From NCBI RefSeq assembly GCF_023715465.1, contig NZ_JAMBOE010000006.1, positions 1-64,000 of the forward strand: DNA of 64,000 nucleotides, written 5' to 3'. The stretch's first letter is position 1; each line of letters starts with the position of its first letter. This document shows, one piece after another, positions 16,500 to 26,146 of the stretch. Position numbers and translations under genes: made by a program. The DNA is from Paenibacillus macerans. GTDB lineage: Bacteria > Bacillota > Bacilli > Paenibacillales > Paenibacillaceae. Below the pieces are notes generated by a model. That model searched no databases and was not told the DNA's origin. It saw only the letters and a list, made by a program, of their open reading frames with translations.

Positions 16500-18259
16500 A
16501 GCGGGAGTCTTGGATTGGCCCTTATTTTCGCATATACAGCGGACGGTTTGTCCTTTATTTGCTCCTCGGCGTGCTTACGCTGCTTTCCGCTGGTATGCTG
16601 ATGTTCACCTCCGGTTTTCTGATCTCAAAGTCAGCGTTGCAGCCTTACAATATTTTGCTGGTGTACGTGCCGATCGTTGGCGTGCGCACATTTGGGATCG
16701 GCCGGGCGGTCATCCACTATGTCGAGCGGCTGGTCGGCCATGACACGGTGCTGCGGATTTTGGCCCGGATGCGGGTGCGCCTGTACCGGATTTTGGAACC
16801 CCAGGCCTTGTTTATCCGCTCCCGCTATCGGACGGGGGACATTCTCGGCGCGCTGGCCGACGATATCGAACAACTGCAGAACGTATATATCCGCACCGTG
16901 TTTCCGAGCCTGGTCGCTTTGATTTTGTATACTGCGGCTGTGATCGCGATGGGATTTTTCGATGTGACGTTTGCTTTGCTGCTGGCGGGCTACATTTTTG
17001 TTCTGGTGGCCATACTGCCCTATGTGACGCTGCGGTTGACCCGGCGGACCAACGAGGAGGTCAAACGCGAGCGTAATGGGTTGTACCGGACCTTGACCGA
17101 CGCCGTTATGGGCATCGGCGATTGGGTGATCAGCGGCCGGGCGGACGAATTCCTGGCCTCGTACGAGCGGGATGAGGCGGCCGTGGCCCGCAAAGACCGC
17201 AAGCTGCGGGCGTGGGCGCGCTGGCGGAGCCTGATCGGCCAGTCGGTCGTCGGGCTCGCCGTCGTGTCGATGGTGTACTGGGCCGGCGGACAGGCCGCGT
17301 CCGGGCAAATCGACGCCACGCTGATCGCCGCGTTCGTGCTGATCGTGTTTCCGCTGGCGGACGCGTTTTTGCCCGTCTCGGACGCGGTGGAGCGTATCCC
17401 GCAGTACAGCGTATCGCTGGCCCGGCTGGCGCGGATCGAGGACGGCTCGAGCGCGGCTTCGGCCGCGGCTGTTGGGGCTGACGCCATATCCGCGGCCGGC
17501 CGCGACACGGCTCGGGAAGCTGCTCAAGCCGTCCATATTCGGCTGCAGGGCGTGCGTTTCGCGTATGCGGCGGACGACGCCAATTCTGTGGACGGCGTGT
17601 CGCTGGACATCCCGCAGGGCAAGCGGGTTGCCGTGATCGGCCGCAGCGGTGCGGGCAAGTCGACGCTGCTGAAGCTGATCCAGGGGGCGCTTACCCCCGG
17701 CGAAGGCACGGTGACGTTTAACGGCATCCCCGCCGCGGCCTTGGGCGAACGGATGCCGGAGTACGTGTCCGTCCTCAATCAAAGCCCCCACCTGTTCGAT
17801 ACGACGGTGGCGAACAACATCCGGCTCGCCCGGCCGGAGGCCGCGGACGAGGAGATCCGCCGGGCCGCGCAAGCTGCACAGCTGGGCCCGCTGATCGCGG
17901 CGCTGCCGGAGGGCCTAAATACGCCAATGCGCGAAACGGGCCAGCGTTTCTCCGGCGGCGAACGGCAGCGCGTGGCGCTGGCGCGGATCTTGCTGCAGGA
18001 CACGCCTGTGCTCATCCTTGATGAGCCGACCGTAGGGCTCGATCCGCGTACGGAGCGCGAGTTGCTGTCGACGATCTTCCGCACGACGCAGGGCAAAACG
18101 CTGATTTGGGTGACCCATCATCTGGTTGGGGCGGAGAAAATGGATGAGATCATTTTTATGGAGCACGGCCGCATCCTGATGCGGGGCACTCACGCCGAAC
18201 TGCTCAAGTCCGAACCGCGCTACCGCAATCTATATCGGTTGGACCGGCCGGAGGATTAG
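16496..18259 (+). CDS. cydC: CydDC assembly exporter, ATPase/permease CydC
   Basis: A 587-residue partner of CydD. An N-terminal six-helix domain (about residues 15-300) is followed by an Ala-rich linker and an ATPase domain with Walker A GRSGAGKST, signature FSGGERQRVAL, Walker B LILDEPTVGLD and switch His in VTHHLVG. Both ATP sites of the heterodimer appear catalytically complete, unlike the exporter at 30509-34176. It is the last gene of the operon. No clear terminator follows; the next 1 kb is filled with repeats. Confidence 0.92.
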   Translation: MKRESWIGPYFRIYSGRFVLYLLLGVLTLLSAGMLMFTSGFLISKSALQPYNILLVYVPIVGVRTFGIGRAVIHYVERLVGHDTVLRILARMRVRLYRILEPQALFIRSRYRTGDILGALADDIEQLQNVYIRTVFPSLVALILYTAAVIAMGFFDVTFALLLAGYIFVLVAILPYVTLRLTRRTNEEVKRERNGLYRTLTDAVMGIGDWVISGRADEFLASYERDEAAVARKDRKLRAWARWRSLIGQSVVGLAVVSMVYWAGGQAASGQIDATLIAAFVLIVFPLADAFLPVSDAVERIPQYSVSLARLARIEDGSSAASAAAVGADAISAAGRDTAREAAQAVHIRLQGVRFAYAADDANSVDGVSLDIPQGKRVAVIGRSGAGKSTLLKLIQGALTPGEGTVTFNGIPAAALGERMPEYVSVLNQSPHLFDTTVANNIRLARPEAADEEIRRAAQAAQLGPLIAALPEGLNTPMRETGQRFSGGERQRVALARILLQDTPVLILDEPTVGLDPRTERELLSTIFRTTQGKTLIWVTHHLVGAEKMDEIIFMEHGRILMRGTHAELLKSEPRYRNLYRLDRPED

Positions 18260-18292
18260 GGGAGGCCATCCCCCGGATCCCAGTAGTTTCGC

Positions 18293-18474
18293 TAACGGTT
18301 GTAGCCGCGCTTATTTAGCCGAAAAGACGGGATTTCAATTTCTAACGGTTGCAAGCGAGCTTATTTGGGTGAAAAAGGCTCGATTCTGGGCAAAAAGGCA
18401 AAATAAGCTCTACGGCAACCGTTAAATTTTGTTTTCTCTATATTTTGCCGAAATAACGGCGCTGACAACCGTTA
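18293..18474. repeat. Family A four-unit repeat, TAACGGTTG variant
   Basis: A 182-bp copy with forward units at 18293 and 18343 and reverse units ending at 18424 and 18474 (50 bp apart on each side). All four units carry TAACGGTTG where the other copies have TAACGGAC, so the units have changed together. The doubled GGGAAAT-type motif of the other copies is missing. It lies 33 bp after the cydC stop. Confidence 0.85.
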
Positions 18475-18494
18475 GAATGACGGCTCGCTTGAGG

Positions 18495-18635
18495 GGCGGC
18501 GTCTTTCTAATCGTCAAGCGCGGCGGGCACAACATCCGGGCAGCACTGATCGGTCTGGGCGTGCACGAATGACACGCCATGGAGCGGACGCACAAGCAGA
18601 CCGTGATCAACATGACCCGCCTGCTCGCCGCGTAA
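18495..18635 (+). pseudogene. Gene remnant, possibly C-terminus of an M42-type peptidase
   Basis: One frame reads RGGHNIRAALIGLGVHE, an in-frame TGA, then HAMERTHKQTVINMTRLLAA and a stop. The composition is protein-like and recalls the C-terminal end of M42-family (FrvX/YsdC-like) aminopeptidases, where a HAxERTH segment precedes the last helix. There is no start, no upstream part and an internal stop, so it is a fossil fragment. It sits between two repeat elements. The family assignment is by memory of the motif and is tentative. Confidence 0.4.
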
Positions 18636-18714
18636 TGTGGCCAAAACGCATAACCTGGAAATCGGAGCTCAGCAGCCGGCTATTGGAACGACGAACCGTG
18701 GGCTAGGCCTTCAA

Positions 18715-18913
18715 AATAGCGGAACTTTATGTACTTATTGTCCTGAGCCTAGCATGTTCACCCCCATTAGCGGCATTTTTTGTCCTTAATTTCCTAAGAA
18801 TGATCCAGAACACGGGCATCTCCTTGTGATTCGAGAAAATAGCGCCATAAATTTCCTTTATTTCGCCCCGATTGACTGATATCGCCGGAATAACGCCCTT
18901 TTTTGTGCTTATG
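18715..18913. repeat. Family B four-hairpin repeat, copy 2 (decayed)
   Basis: A 199-bp element with left arms AATAGCGG (18715), ATTAGCGG (18766), AATAGCGC (18838) and AATAACGC (18889), at steps of exactly 51, 72 and 51. The right arms are partly degraded (for example CCTTTATT at 18855), but the spacing is kept. It lies in the gap between cydC and gltC. Confidence 0.75.
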
Positions 18914-18946
18914 TTTTTCGCTGAAGTTTCTAAAGCAGCCTATTTT

Positions 18947-19033
18947 AAGTACCTACCTAGTGCCAGCTAAGTACCTACCTAGTGCCTGCTAAGTGCCTGC
19001 CAAGTATCGCCCAGTACCTGCCTAGTACCTGCC
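18947..19033. repeat. Eight-copy 11-bp tandem repeat
   Basis: Imperfect tandem units of the form (A/T)AGT(A/G)CCTGC(C/T), starting AAGTACCTACC, TAGTGCCAGCT, AAGTACCTACC, TAGTGCCTGCT, with one single-base slip near the sixth unit. The 11-bp period is near one DNA helical turn. It is non-coding and lies between the family B repeat and gltC. Confidence 0.85.
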
Positions 19034-19256
19034 AAATATGCAGATATTTTCTTTATATTTCCGGCCTTATTTCCCCAATCCGTGCTTCCGTTTCAGACAC
19101 TTCCCTTATATAATGGAGATTAATATATTTACACGGAATGTAAGGGATAGCGCTGGGCAACAACGTCAAAGGCTGCTGACGGCCAAAGAGAAGGCTGTAT
19201 CACGAAACGCGTGGATTCGGCTTTTCTGAAGGCGTCTGGAATAGGGAGGGTGTGGC

Positions 19257-20165
19257 ATGGAACTGAGGCAAATCCAATACTTCATCGAAGTGGCCAAACT
19301 TGAGCATGTGACGGAGGCTTCGTACGCTTTGCACGTTTCGCAGTCGGCGGTAAGCCGGCAAATTTTCAAGCTGGAAGCGGAGTTGGGGGTGGACTTGTTT
19401 ATCCATGAAGGGCGCAAGGTCAAGCTGACGCCGATCGGAAGGCAGTTTCTAAGCCATATGGAGCATTTGATGAAAGTCATCGACCATGCCCGTCAGGGAA
19501 TCGAAGAGTATTTGGATCCCGAGCGAGGGACCGTGCGTATTGGCTTCCCCAGCAGTTTAGCGGCACGGATGGTTCCGGCGGTTGTTTCGGCTTTCCGCAA
19601 AAAGTACCCGTACGTGCATTTTCAACTGCAGCACGGCTCGTACAAAGAATTGATGGACTGGGTCATCGAAGGGGAGATCAATCTGGCGGTGATGGGGCCG
19701 GTGCCGCAGCAGGAACCGCAAATCAACGGCGAAATTTTGTTTCGGGAAAAATTCGTGGCGCTCCTCCCCGCCGGACACCCCTTGGCCGACCAGCCCTCCT
19801 TAAAACTAAGCGATTTGAAAAAAGACGTGTTCGTTTTGTTCCCCAAAGGTTTTATCCTGCGCGATATCGTGGTGAAGGCTTGCGCCAATTTGGGTTTTCA
19901 GCCCAAGGTCGCTTTTGAAGGGGACGATCTGGATGCCATCAAGGGGCTGGTCTCCGCGGGCCTTGGCCTGACGCTGCTGCCGGAAATCGCGTTAAGCGAG
20001 CAGATTCCGCCGACGATCGTGACGGTGCCGATCAATGAACCGCAGGTCACCCGGGATGTTGGGGTGATCGTTCCGGCGGGGCGCGAGATGGCGCCGACGG
20101 AAAAGCTGTTTTACGAGTTTCTTAAGGAGCTTTCGCCCCAGGCGCTAGGTTATATTTTTCCTTGA
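19257..20165 (+). CDS. gltC: LysR-type regulator, GltC-like
   Basis: A 302-residue LysR-family activator. An N-terminal winged helix (residues 1-60) and a two-lobed effector domain follow B. subtilis GltC closely throughout, including EYLDPERGTVRIGFP and AIKGLVSAGLGLTLLPE. GltC activates the glutamate synthase genes gltAB and is blocked when glutamate dehydrogenase is active. gltAB is not in this window, but a glutamate dehydrogenase gene is at 22468. A GGGAGG site precedes the ATG. A TATAAT at 19109-19114 may be its -10 element. Confidence 0.85.
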   Translation: MELRQIQYFIEVAKLEHVTEASYALHVSQSAVSRQIFKLEAELGVDLFIHEGRKVKLTPIGRQFLSHMEHLMKVIDHARQGIEEYLDPERGTVRIGFPSSLAARMVPAVVSAFRKKYPYVHFQLQHGSYKELMDWVIEGEINLAVMGPVPQQEPQINGEILFREKFVALLPAGHPLADQPSLKLSDLKKDVFVLFPKGFILRDIVVKACANLGFQPKVAFEGDDLDAIKGLVSAGLGLTLLPEIALSEQIPPTIVTVPINEPQVTRDVGVIVPAGREMAPTEKLFYEFLKELSPQALGYIFP

Positions 20166-20197
20166 TCACCGGGAACTGAAAAATTTTTAATAATCGA

Positions 20198-20234
20198 GGA
20201 CCGTGAAAATTATCACTTTCACGGTCCTTTTTTG
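20198..20234 (+). terminator. Terminator after gltC
   Basis: A 12-bp stem (AGGACCGTGAAA against TTTCACGGTCCT) followed by TTTTTTT. Confidence 0.9.
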
Positions 20235-20378
20235 TAGAAAATGTGGTACAATTTACTGGGACTGTTGAAGGTTGAGATGTGCCTTTTTTCACTAATCGAA
20301 AATGGTTGGAGAAAGAAAAGGTTGGAACACTAAGCAACAAGCAAGTCATTCAAGACCTATTGCAAAGGAGAATCGGAA

Positions 20379-20822
20379 ATGTCAGAAACAATTGCAGAAA
20401 CGAAGACGGAACAAGGCGGCGCCTTGTCTGCCGGGCAGCGGGAGCGTGAACTTCTGGAGCAGCTGTTGAAGCCGGAAGTTCAGGAGTCCTTGAGCGCGCT
20501 GGTTGAGCAGCTTCCTAAATTAACGGAAATGGTCGGCGCGATGACTAAATCGTATGATTTTTTCAAATCGCTGTCCACGGACGAAGTGTTGAAAAACGAC
20601 ATGATCGGCGGTTTCGCAGAGGTGGCCGGACCGGTGGTAGGCACGGTGAAGAACGTCGCTGCCAATGTCATCGAAGCCAAAGAACGGGCTGATGAAAGCC
20701 AGGAGGTTATCGGCTTGTTTGGTCTGCTTAAAATGCTCAAGGATCCGCAGGCGCAGAAGCTGTTTCGCTTTGTAAACGCCTATCTTCAAGTCTCTGGTGC
20801 ACGGGACAGTCAACAAAAATAA
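20379..20822 (+). CDS. yjlC: DUF1641 protein, YjlC-like partner of NDH-2
   Basis: A 147-residue mostly helical protein of the DUF1641 family. In B. subtilis the same pair, yjlC followed by the type II NADH dehydrogenase gene (yjlD/ndh), forms an operon; here the gap is 15 bases. It has no membrane segment or catalytic motif and its molecular role is unknown. By context it may help or regulate NDH-2. AAAGGAGAA precedes the ATG. In B. subtilis the operon is controlled by Rex; I do not see a clean Rex box here. Confidence 0.82.
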   Translation: MSETIAETKTEQGGALSAGQRERELLEQLLKPEVQESLSALVEQLPKLTEMVGAMTKSYDFFKSLSTDEVLKNDMIGGFAEVAGPVVGTVKNVAANVIEAKERADESQEVIGLFGLLKMLKDPQAQKLFRFVNAYLQVSGARDSQQK

Positions 20823-20837
20823 CGGAGGACAACAACC

Positions 20838-22016
20838 ATGGCTAAAGAAATTGTAATTTTAGGTGCCGGTTACGGCGGTGTGCTTACTGCCTTGACCGTT
20901 CGCAAATATATGGACAGATCGGAAGCACAGGTGACGGTGGTTAACCAATATCCGACGCATCAGATTATTACGGAGCTGCATCGCCTGGCTGCCGGCAGCA
21001 TTTCCGAGCGGGCGGTGGCGCTGCCGCTGGACAAACTGTTTAAAGGAAAAGACATCGATCTGCGCATTGCCACGGTCAAGAGCTTTTCGGTAGATAATAA
21101 AGAAATTAAGCTTTCCGACGGTTCGACCCTGACTTATGACGCGCTGGTGGTCGGGCTCGGCAGCAAAACAGCTTACTTCGGCATCCCGGGACTGGAGGAG
21201 CACAGCATGGTGCTGAAATCAGCTGACGATGCCAACGCGATTTACCAGCATATCGAGGAGCGGATCAGCGAATATGCCAAGTCCGGCAATGAAGCGGACG
21301 CCACGATCCTGATCGGCGGCGGCGGTTTGACCGGCGTCGAGCTGGTTGGGGAAATTGCCGACCAACTGCCGAAGCTGACGAAGAAATACGGCGTGGACCG
21401 CGAAGCGATCAAGCTGCTGCTTGTTGAAGCGGGTCCGAAGATTTTGCCGGTGCTGCCGGATGACTTGATCGAACGCGCGACGGCGAGCTTGGAAAAACGC
21501 GGCGTGAAATTTTTGACCGGATTACCGGTGACGAACGTGGCAGGCAATGCGATCGATTTGAAGGACGGCCAAAAAATCGTGGCCAACACCTTCGTCTGGA
21601 CCGGCGGCGTGCAAGGCAATCCGCTGGTAGGCGAGTCCGGTTTGGAAGTAAACCGCGGACGCGCTTCCGTCAACGAATTCCTGCAATCCGTTTCCCATCC
21701 GGACGTGTTTGTTGTTGGCGACAGCGCGGTGTTTATGGGACCTGACGGCCGCCCGTATCCGCCGACAGCGCAAATCGCCTGGCAAATGGGCGAGCTGACC
21801 GGCTACAATTTGTTCGCATTCCTGCGCAGCAAGAAGATGGAAGGGTTCGAACCAGTCAACTCCGGTACGCTGGCCAGCCTTGGCCGCAAGGACGCCGTAG
21901 CGACGATCGGCGCGAACAACACCAAGCTGCGCGGCATGACGGCTACAATGATGAAGGAAGCGAGCAATATCCGTTATTTGTCGCACATTAAAGCTTTGGA
22001 CGCCTTGGCTTATTAA
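20838..22016 (+). CDS. ndh: Type II NADH:quinone dehydrogenase
   Basis: A 392-residue flavoprotein, the same length as B. subtilis Ndh (YjlD). It has two dinucleotide-binding motifs: GAGYGG near the N-terminus for FAD and GGGGLTGVE near residue 155 for NADH. The C-terminal part has the VVGDSA segment that contacts FAD and PPTAQIAWQMG, typical of NDH-2. It passes electrons from NADH to menaquinone without pumping protons, feeding oxidases such as the cytochrome bd encoded nearby. AACGGAGG precedes the ATG. Confidence 0.93.
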   Translation: MAKEIVILGAGYGGVLTALTVRKYMDRSEAQVTVVNQYPTHQIITELHRLAAGSISERAVALPLDKLFKGKDIDLRIATVKSFSVDNKEIKLSDGSTLTYDALVVGLGSKTAYFGIPGLEEHSMVLKSADDANAIYQHIEERISEYAKSGNEADATILIGGGGLTGVELVGEIADQLPKLTKKYGVDREAIKLLLVEAGPKILPVLPDDLIERATASLEKRGVKFLTGLPVTNVAGNAIDLKDGQKIVANTFVWTGGVQGNPLVGESGLEVNRGRASVNEFLQSVSHPDVFVVGDSAVFMGPDGRPYPPTAQIAWQMGELTGYNLFAFLRSKKMEGFEPVNSGTLASLGRKDAVATIGANNTKLRGMTATMMKEASNIRYLSHIKALDALAY

Positions 22017-22038
22017 TTTAGCCTGGCTTTGACAAAAG

Positions 22039-22073
22039 AAAGCGCCCGGGACTTAAGAGTCGGGCGCTTTTTT
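22039..22073 (+). terminator. Terminator after ndh
   Basis: AAAGCGCCCG pairs with CGGGCGCTTT, followed by further T. Confidence 0.92.
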
Positions 22074-22164
22074 GAGATGAAGCGGGGGGGAAGTATGCTT
22101 GTCGGTGCTACTGGCGCTATTGGCGGAAGTCATACTCCACTCCAGGTTCAGGGGTTCAGGATTC

Positions 22165-22347
22165 TAACGGACATGAGCGACCTTATTTCGTCGAAATCAA
22201 CAGTTTTCAAAGTGTAACGGACACCACGGACCTTATTCAACATGAATTGGACCTGTTGGGTGCGTTTAGAGCTGAATAACGTCCGCCGAGTCCGTTAGCT
22301 TGGGAAATAACCGGGAAATAAGCGGATAACGTCATCTCGTTCCGTTA
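22165..22347. repeat. Family A four-unit repeat, copy 3
   Basis: A 183-bp element with forward units at 22165 and 22215 and reverse units ending at 22297 and 22347. A doubled GGGAAATAA motif lies between units 3 and 4, the mirror position of the copy at 6762. It is centred between the two facing terminators of ndh and gdhA, so it lies in DNA that should be little transcribed. Confidence 0.9.
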
Positions 22348-22420
22348 CGGGGCTAGAGTGTCACGGAGATGCAGTGGTGGCAGGCCGAAGCATTGGCGGG
22401 GGTTACCGGTGCATAGCCAA

Positions 22421-22457
22421 ACAAAAGAACCGTCCGAATCACGGACGGTTCTTTTGT
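22421..22457. terminator. Bidirectional terminator after gdhA
   Basis: A perfect 16-bp stem (ACAAAAGAACCGTCCG and its complement) around a five-base loop, with A and T runs at the two sides. Confidence 0.92.
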
Positions 22458-22467
22458 TTTATCCTAC

Positions 22468-23862
<1,395 letters not shown>

Positions 23863-23903
23863 CTAAAAAACATGTTCTACTTTTCACGATTTTTATGACC
23901 CTA

Positions 23904-23973
23904 ATTGTAATATCTATGTCAGCTTTAAACAAAGCTAAATATAGATCAACTTCATGATCAATTGAGATCAACT
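23904..23973 (-). promoter_or_regulatory. gdhA promoter with LysR-like dyad
   Basis: Minus-strand -35 TTGTTT (23927-23932), a 17-bp spacer and -10 TACAAT (23904-23909). Just upstream are two copies of AGTTGATCT, 22 bp apart (23943-23951 and 23965-23973), and a dyad TGATC-N6-GATCA (23955-23970). The spacing suits an activator; GltC, whose gene is close by, is one candidate. This is the only structure in the 308-base gap besides the nitroreductase terminator. Confidence 0.5.
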
Positions 23974-24100
23974 CGCCGTGCGGCCGCTTAAGCCGGGGAT
24001 TTTTGCAGAAAAAAAGCAAGTGTTGGATATAGTATGCGCCAAACGAAAAGCGAACCGAATAGGAATTTCAAAAAAAGGGGGCGGTTAATCCGAGGCATGA

Positions 24101-24140
24101 AAAAAAGCGGAAGACCCTTTCGGTTTCCTCCGCTTTTTCT
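24101..24140 (-). terminator. Terminator after the nitroreductase gene
   Basis: AAAAAGCGGA pairs with TCCGCTTTTT with a GACC/GGTT inner stem; A and T runs lie on both sides. Confidence 0.8.
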
Positions 24141-24150
24141 TATTTAGGAT

Positions 24151-24801
24151 TTAGGATTGGAACGAGTTCCAGGACGTCACTTGATCTATGCCCAGGCGTG
24201 GTGTGGCGTGAGCCGGTTTGGCCGCTTTGCCGATGGCGATGAGGACAATCGGTTTGAGCGTTTCCGGAACCTGGAAAACCTCAGCGAATTTTTCCGGGTT
24301 GTAGCCGCCCATTGGTACGGTGTCGTAGCCTTTCGCTTTGGCGATCAGCATCAGCTGCATGGAGACCAGGCCGGCGTCGAGCAGGTTGACCTGATGGAGC
24401 CGCTCGTCTCCCAAACCGCCATAAATTTGCTGCAAACGTTCCACGAAATTGCTTTTTACCTCTTCCGTCATCGCGCCCATCGCTACGGCCTGGCTGTAAA
24501 TCGCATCAGCCTGCTCGTAGGATTGCAGATCGCCAAGCACCGCGATAATTGCGGAAGCTTCCACGACCTGCTGCTGATTGTTGGCAATTGGCAGCAGCTT
24601 TTGCTTCAGCTCGTCTTCATCGATCACCAAAAACCGCCAAGGCTGCAAGTTCGAGGAGGAAGGAGCGGAAAGCGAAAGCTCCAGCATTTCCTTCAGTTCT
24701 TCCCGGGGGATTTTCACCGCTGGGTCGTATGCACGAACCGAATGTCTTTCTCGAAGTACCGTATAAAAATCGTTTAGATTTACTGTCTCTGCCGTACTCA
24801 T
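24151..24801 (-). CDS. Nitroreductase family NAD(P)H flavin oxidoreductase
   Basis: A 216-residue FMN enzyme of the nitroreductase fold (YdgI/YodC-like). The FMN-binding N-terminal RERHSVRAYDP and the SAPSSSNLQPWRFLV segment are intact, and the GYDTVPMGGYNP segment lies in the second half. Members reduce nitroaromatics, quinones or flavins; the natural substrate is usually unknown. AAAGGAT precedes the chosen ATG; an upstream in-frame ATG would add four residues. Monocistronic. Confidence 0.88.
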   Translation of the reverse strand: MSTAETVNLNDFYTVLRERHSVRAYDPAVKIPREELKEMLELSLSAPSSSNLQPWRFLVIDEDELKQKLLPIANNQQQVVEASAIIAVLGDLQSYEQADAIYSQAVAMGAMTEEVKSNFVERLQQIYGGLGDERLHQVNLLDAGLVSMQLMLIAKAKGYDTVPMGGYNPEKFAEVFQVPETLKPIVLIAIGKAAKPAHATPRLGIDQVTSWNSFQS

Positions 24802-24943
24802 ATCCAAAATCATCCTTTCTTTATAAAATGATCTCGATCACAGTATAAAGCCTAACTGTTAGTATTACAAGTACAGTTCGAAATAAAACCGTCCAAATTC
24901 TGGAACTGGCATATCTATATCTTGAATTCGGAGGAACCTAAGG

Positions 24944-25624
24944 TTATTGCAGCAGCGTGATCAGCATCGGGGCCACTCCCAACGTGAACAAGGCGGCCAA
25001 AATCATGGAGATGCTGGAGATCGTGCCGGTCAGCGAGCTCAGCTCAAACGCTTTGGACGTTCCGGTCCCGTGAGCGCTTGTGCCGAACAATACGCCGCGG
25101 GCCACTTCGTTTTCGATGCGGAACAGCTTCACGACCAGCGGCCCGAGCATCGTTCCGAGCAGGCCGGTAATAATGACGAAGACGGCTGTGATATTGGGCA
25201 CGCCGCCGATGACTTGAGAGACGTTCATGGCGATCGGCGTCGTGATCGAACGGGGGATGAGACTCGTGATCAGATCGTTGTCCAGATGCAGCCACTCGGC
25301 CAGAAAGGCCGAAGAGAACATCGCCACCACCGAACCGGTCAGCACGCTGATGAGAATTTCCACCGCATGTTTTTTCAGAACATTGTAATATTTGTAAAGC
25401 GGCACGGCAAAAGCGACTGTGGCCGGCTGCAGCATCGTGCTGAGCCATTTTCCCCCGGCCTGGTAAGTTTCGTAAGGAATTTGCGCCCACATCAGGCCGA
25501 TGACCAGAAACAGCGGCGTAATCAGCAGCGGGGACAAATAAACTTTAGGCCGGATTTTATACAGCCGTTTGGCCAGGTAATAGATCACCAATGTAAAAAC
25601 AAGACTAAGCAAACCGGCGATCAT
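24944..25624 (-). CDS. cidB: LrgB/CidB family membrane protein
   Basis: A 226-residue membrane protein with about six or seven helices and the family's conserved IPRSITTPIAM and GTSAHGTGTSKA segments. CidB/LrgB proteins act with a small holin-like partner (CidA/LrgA) and influence autolysis and, in B. subtilis and S. aureus, pyruvate or acetate-linked overflow metabolism. It overlaps cidA by four bases. Divergent cidR makes this the equivalent of B. subtilis ywbI-ywbH-ywbG. Confidence 0.88.
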   Translation of the reverse strand: MIAGLLSLVFTLVIYYLAKRLYKIRPKVYLSPLLITPLFLVIGLMWAQIPYETYQAGGKWLSTMLQPATVAFAVPLYKYYNVLKKHAVEILISVLTGSVVAMFSSAFLAEWLHLDNDLITSLIPRSITTPIAMNVSQVIGGVPNITAVFVIITGLLGTMLGPLVVKLFRIENEVARGVLFGTSAHGTGTSKAFELSSLTGTISSISMILAALFTLGVAPMLITLLQ

Positions 25625-26001
25625 GAGCTCTGACGCTCCTTTCGTTTGGAAATGCGGGAGGCGACAAGCCCCGAGCTGATCATAACGATCAAGGTGCTGA
25701 AAATAACGACGATCAAAATCCGCACGCCTTCACTTTCCAGCAGAGGCATATATTTCATGATGCCAACGGCGGACGGAATAAAGAACAGCAGCAGTTCGGC
25801 GAGCAACCAGTTTGCGCCTTGTTCGATCCACGCCAGCTTGACGATGTTGGTTTTCAGTAAGGTAAACAATACGAAGATGCCTAAAATCGAACCGGGAATC
25901 GGCAGATGGAGCAATTTCGCGATTTCGTTCATGGCAAAGGTAAATAAAAATAATATCGCTACTTGAAACACGCCCTTGCCTATCGTTTTCATCGTGTTCA
26001 T
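25621..26001 (-). CDS. cidA: Holin-like CidA/LrgA family protein
   Basis: A 126-residue membrane protein with four predicted helices. The conserved LHLPIPGSILGIFVLF and LLFFIPSAVGIM segments identify the CidA/LrgA family (YwbH in B. subtilis). The start MNTMKTIG follows AAAGGAG at a rather long distance (about twelve bases); the second ATG three codons on is possible. A 34-residue upstream extension in frame is not membrane-like and is excluded. Its operon with cidB is divergent from cidR. Confidence 0.85.
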   Translation of the reverse strand: MNTMKTIGKGVFQVAILFLFTFAMNEIAKLLHLPIPGSILGIFVLFTLLKTNIVKLAWIEQGANWLLAELLLFFIPSAVGIMKYMPLLESEGVRILIVVIFSTLIVMISSGLVASRISKRKERQSS

Positions 26002-26096
26002 GGTAAATCGCAGCTCCTTTCCGTCGTTTTCTGCATCATTGGTAATGAAAATACTACACCGATTGTTTTCATGAGTAAAATGAATATACTGAATGA

Positions 26097-26116
26097 ATAA
26101 CATTCCAATTGGTTAT
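26097..26116. promoter_or_regulatory. Candidate CidR operator
   Basis: ATAAC, ten bases, GTTAT with a CCAATTGG palindrome inside, in the divergent gap between cidA and cidR. It includes the T-N11-A geometry typical of LysR-type sites. Assignment to CidR is by position only. Confidence 0.45.
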
Positions 26117-26146
26117 CGATAGAAGTCTGAAAGGAGAGGCTGAAAT

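Noticed and set aside
16631..17872. Long open frame (413 codons) antisense to cydC
   Set aside because: It mirrors a well-conserved ABC transporter gene on the other strand, is Arg/His/Gln-rich and lacks a ribosome site; this is a normal shadow in GC-rich DNA.
18947..19033. Short repeats considered as a CRISPR array
   Set aside because: The units are 11 bp with no spacers and no cas genes nearby; it is a tandem minisatellite.
20198..20234. GTGAAA/TTTCAC dyad before yjlC considered as a Rex site
   Set aside because: The arms extend to a 12-bp stem followed by a T-run, and the spacing does not fit TTGTGAA-N4-TTCACAA; it is the gltC terminator.
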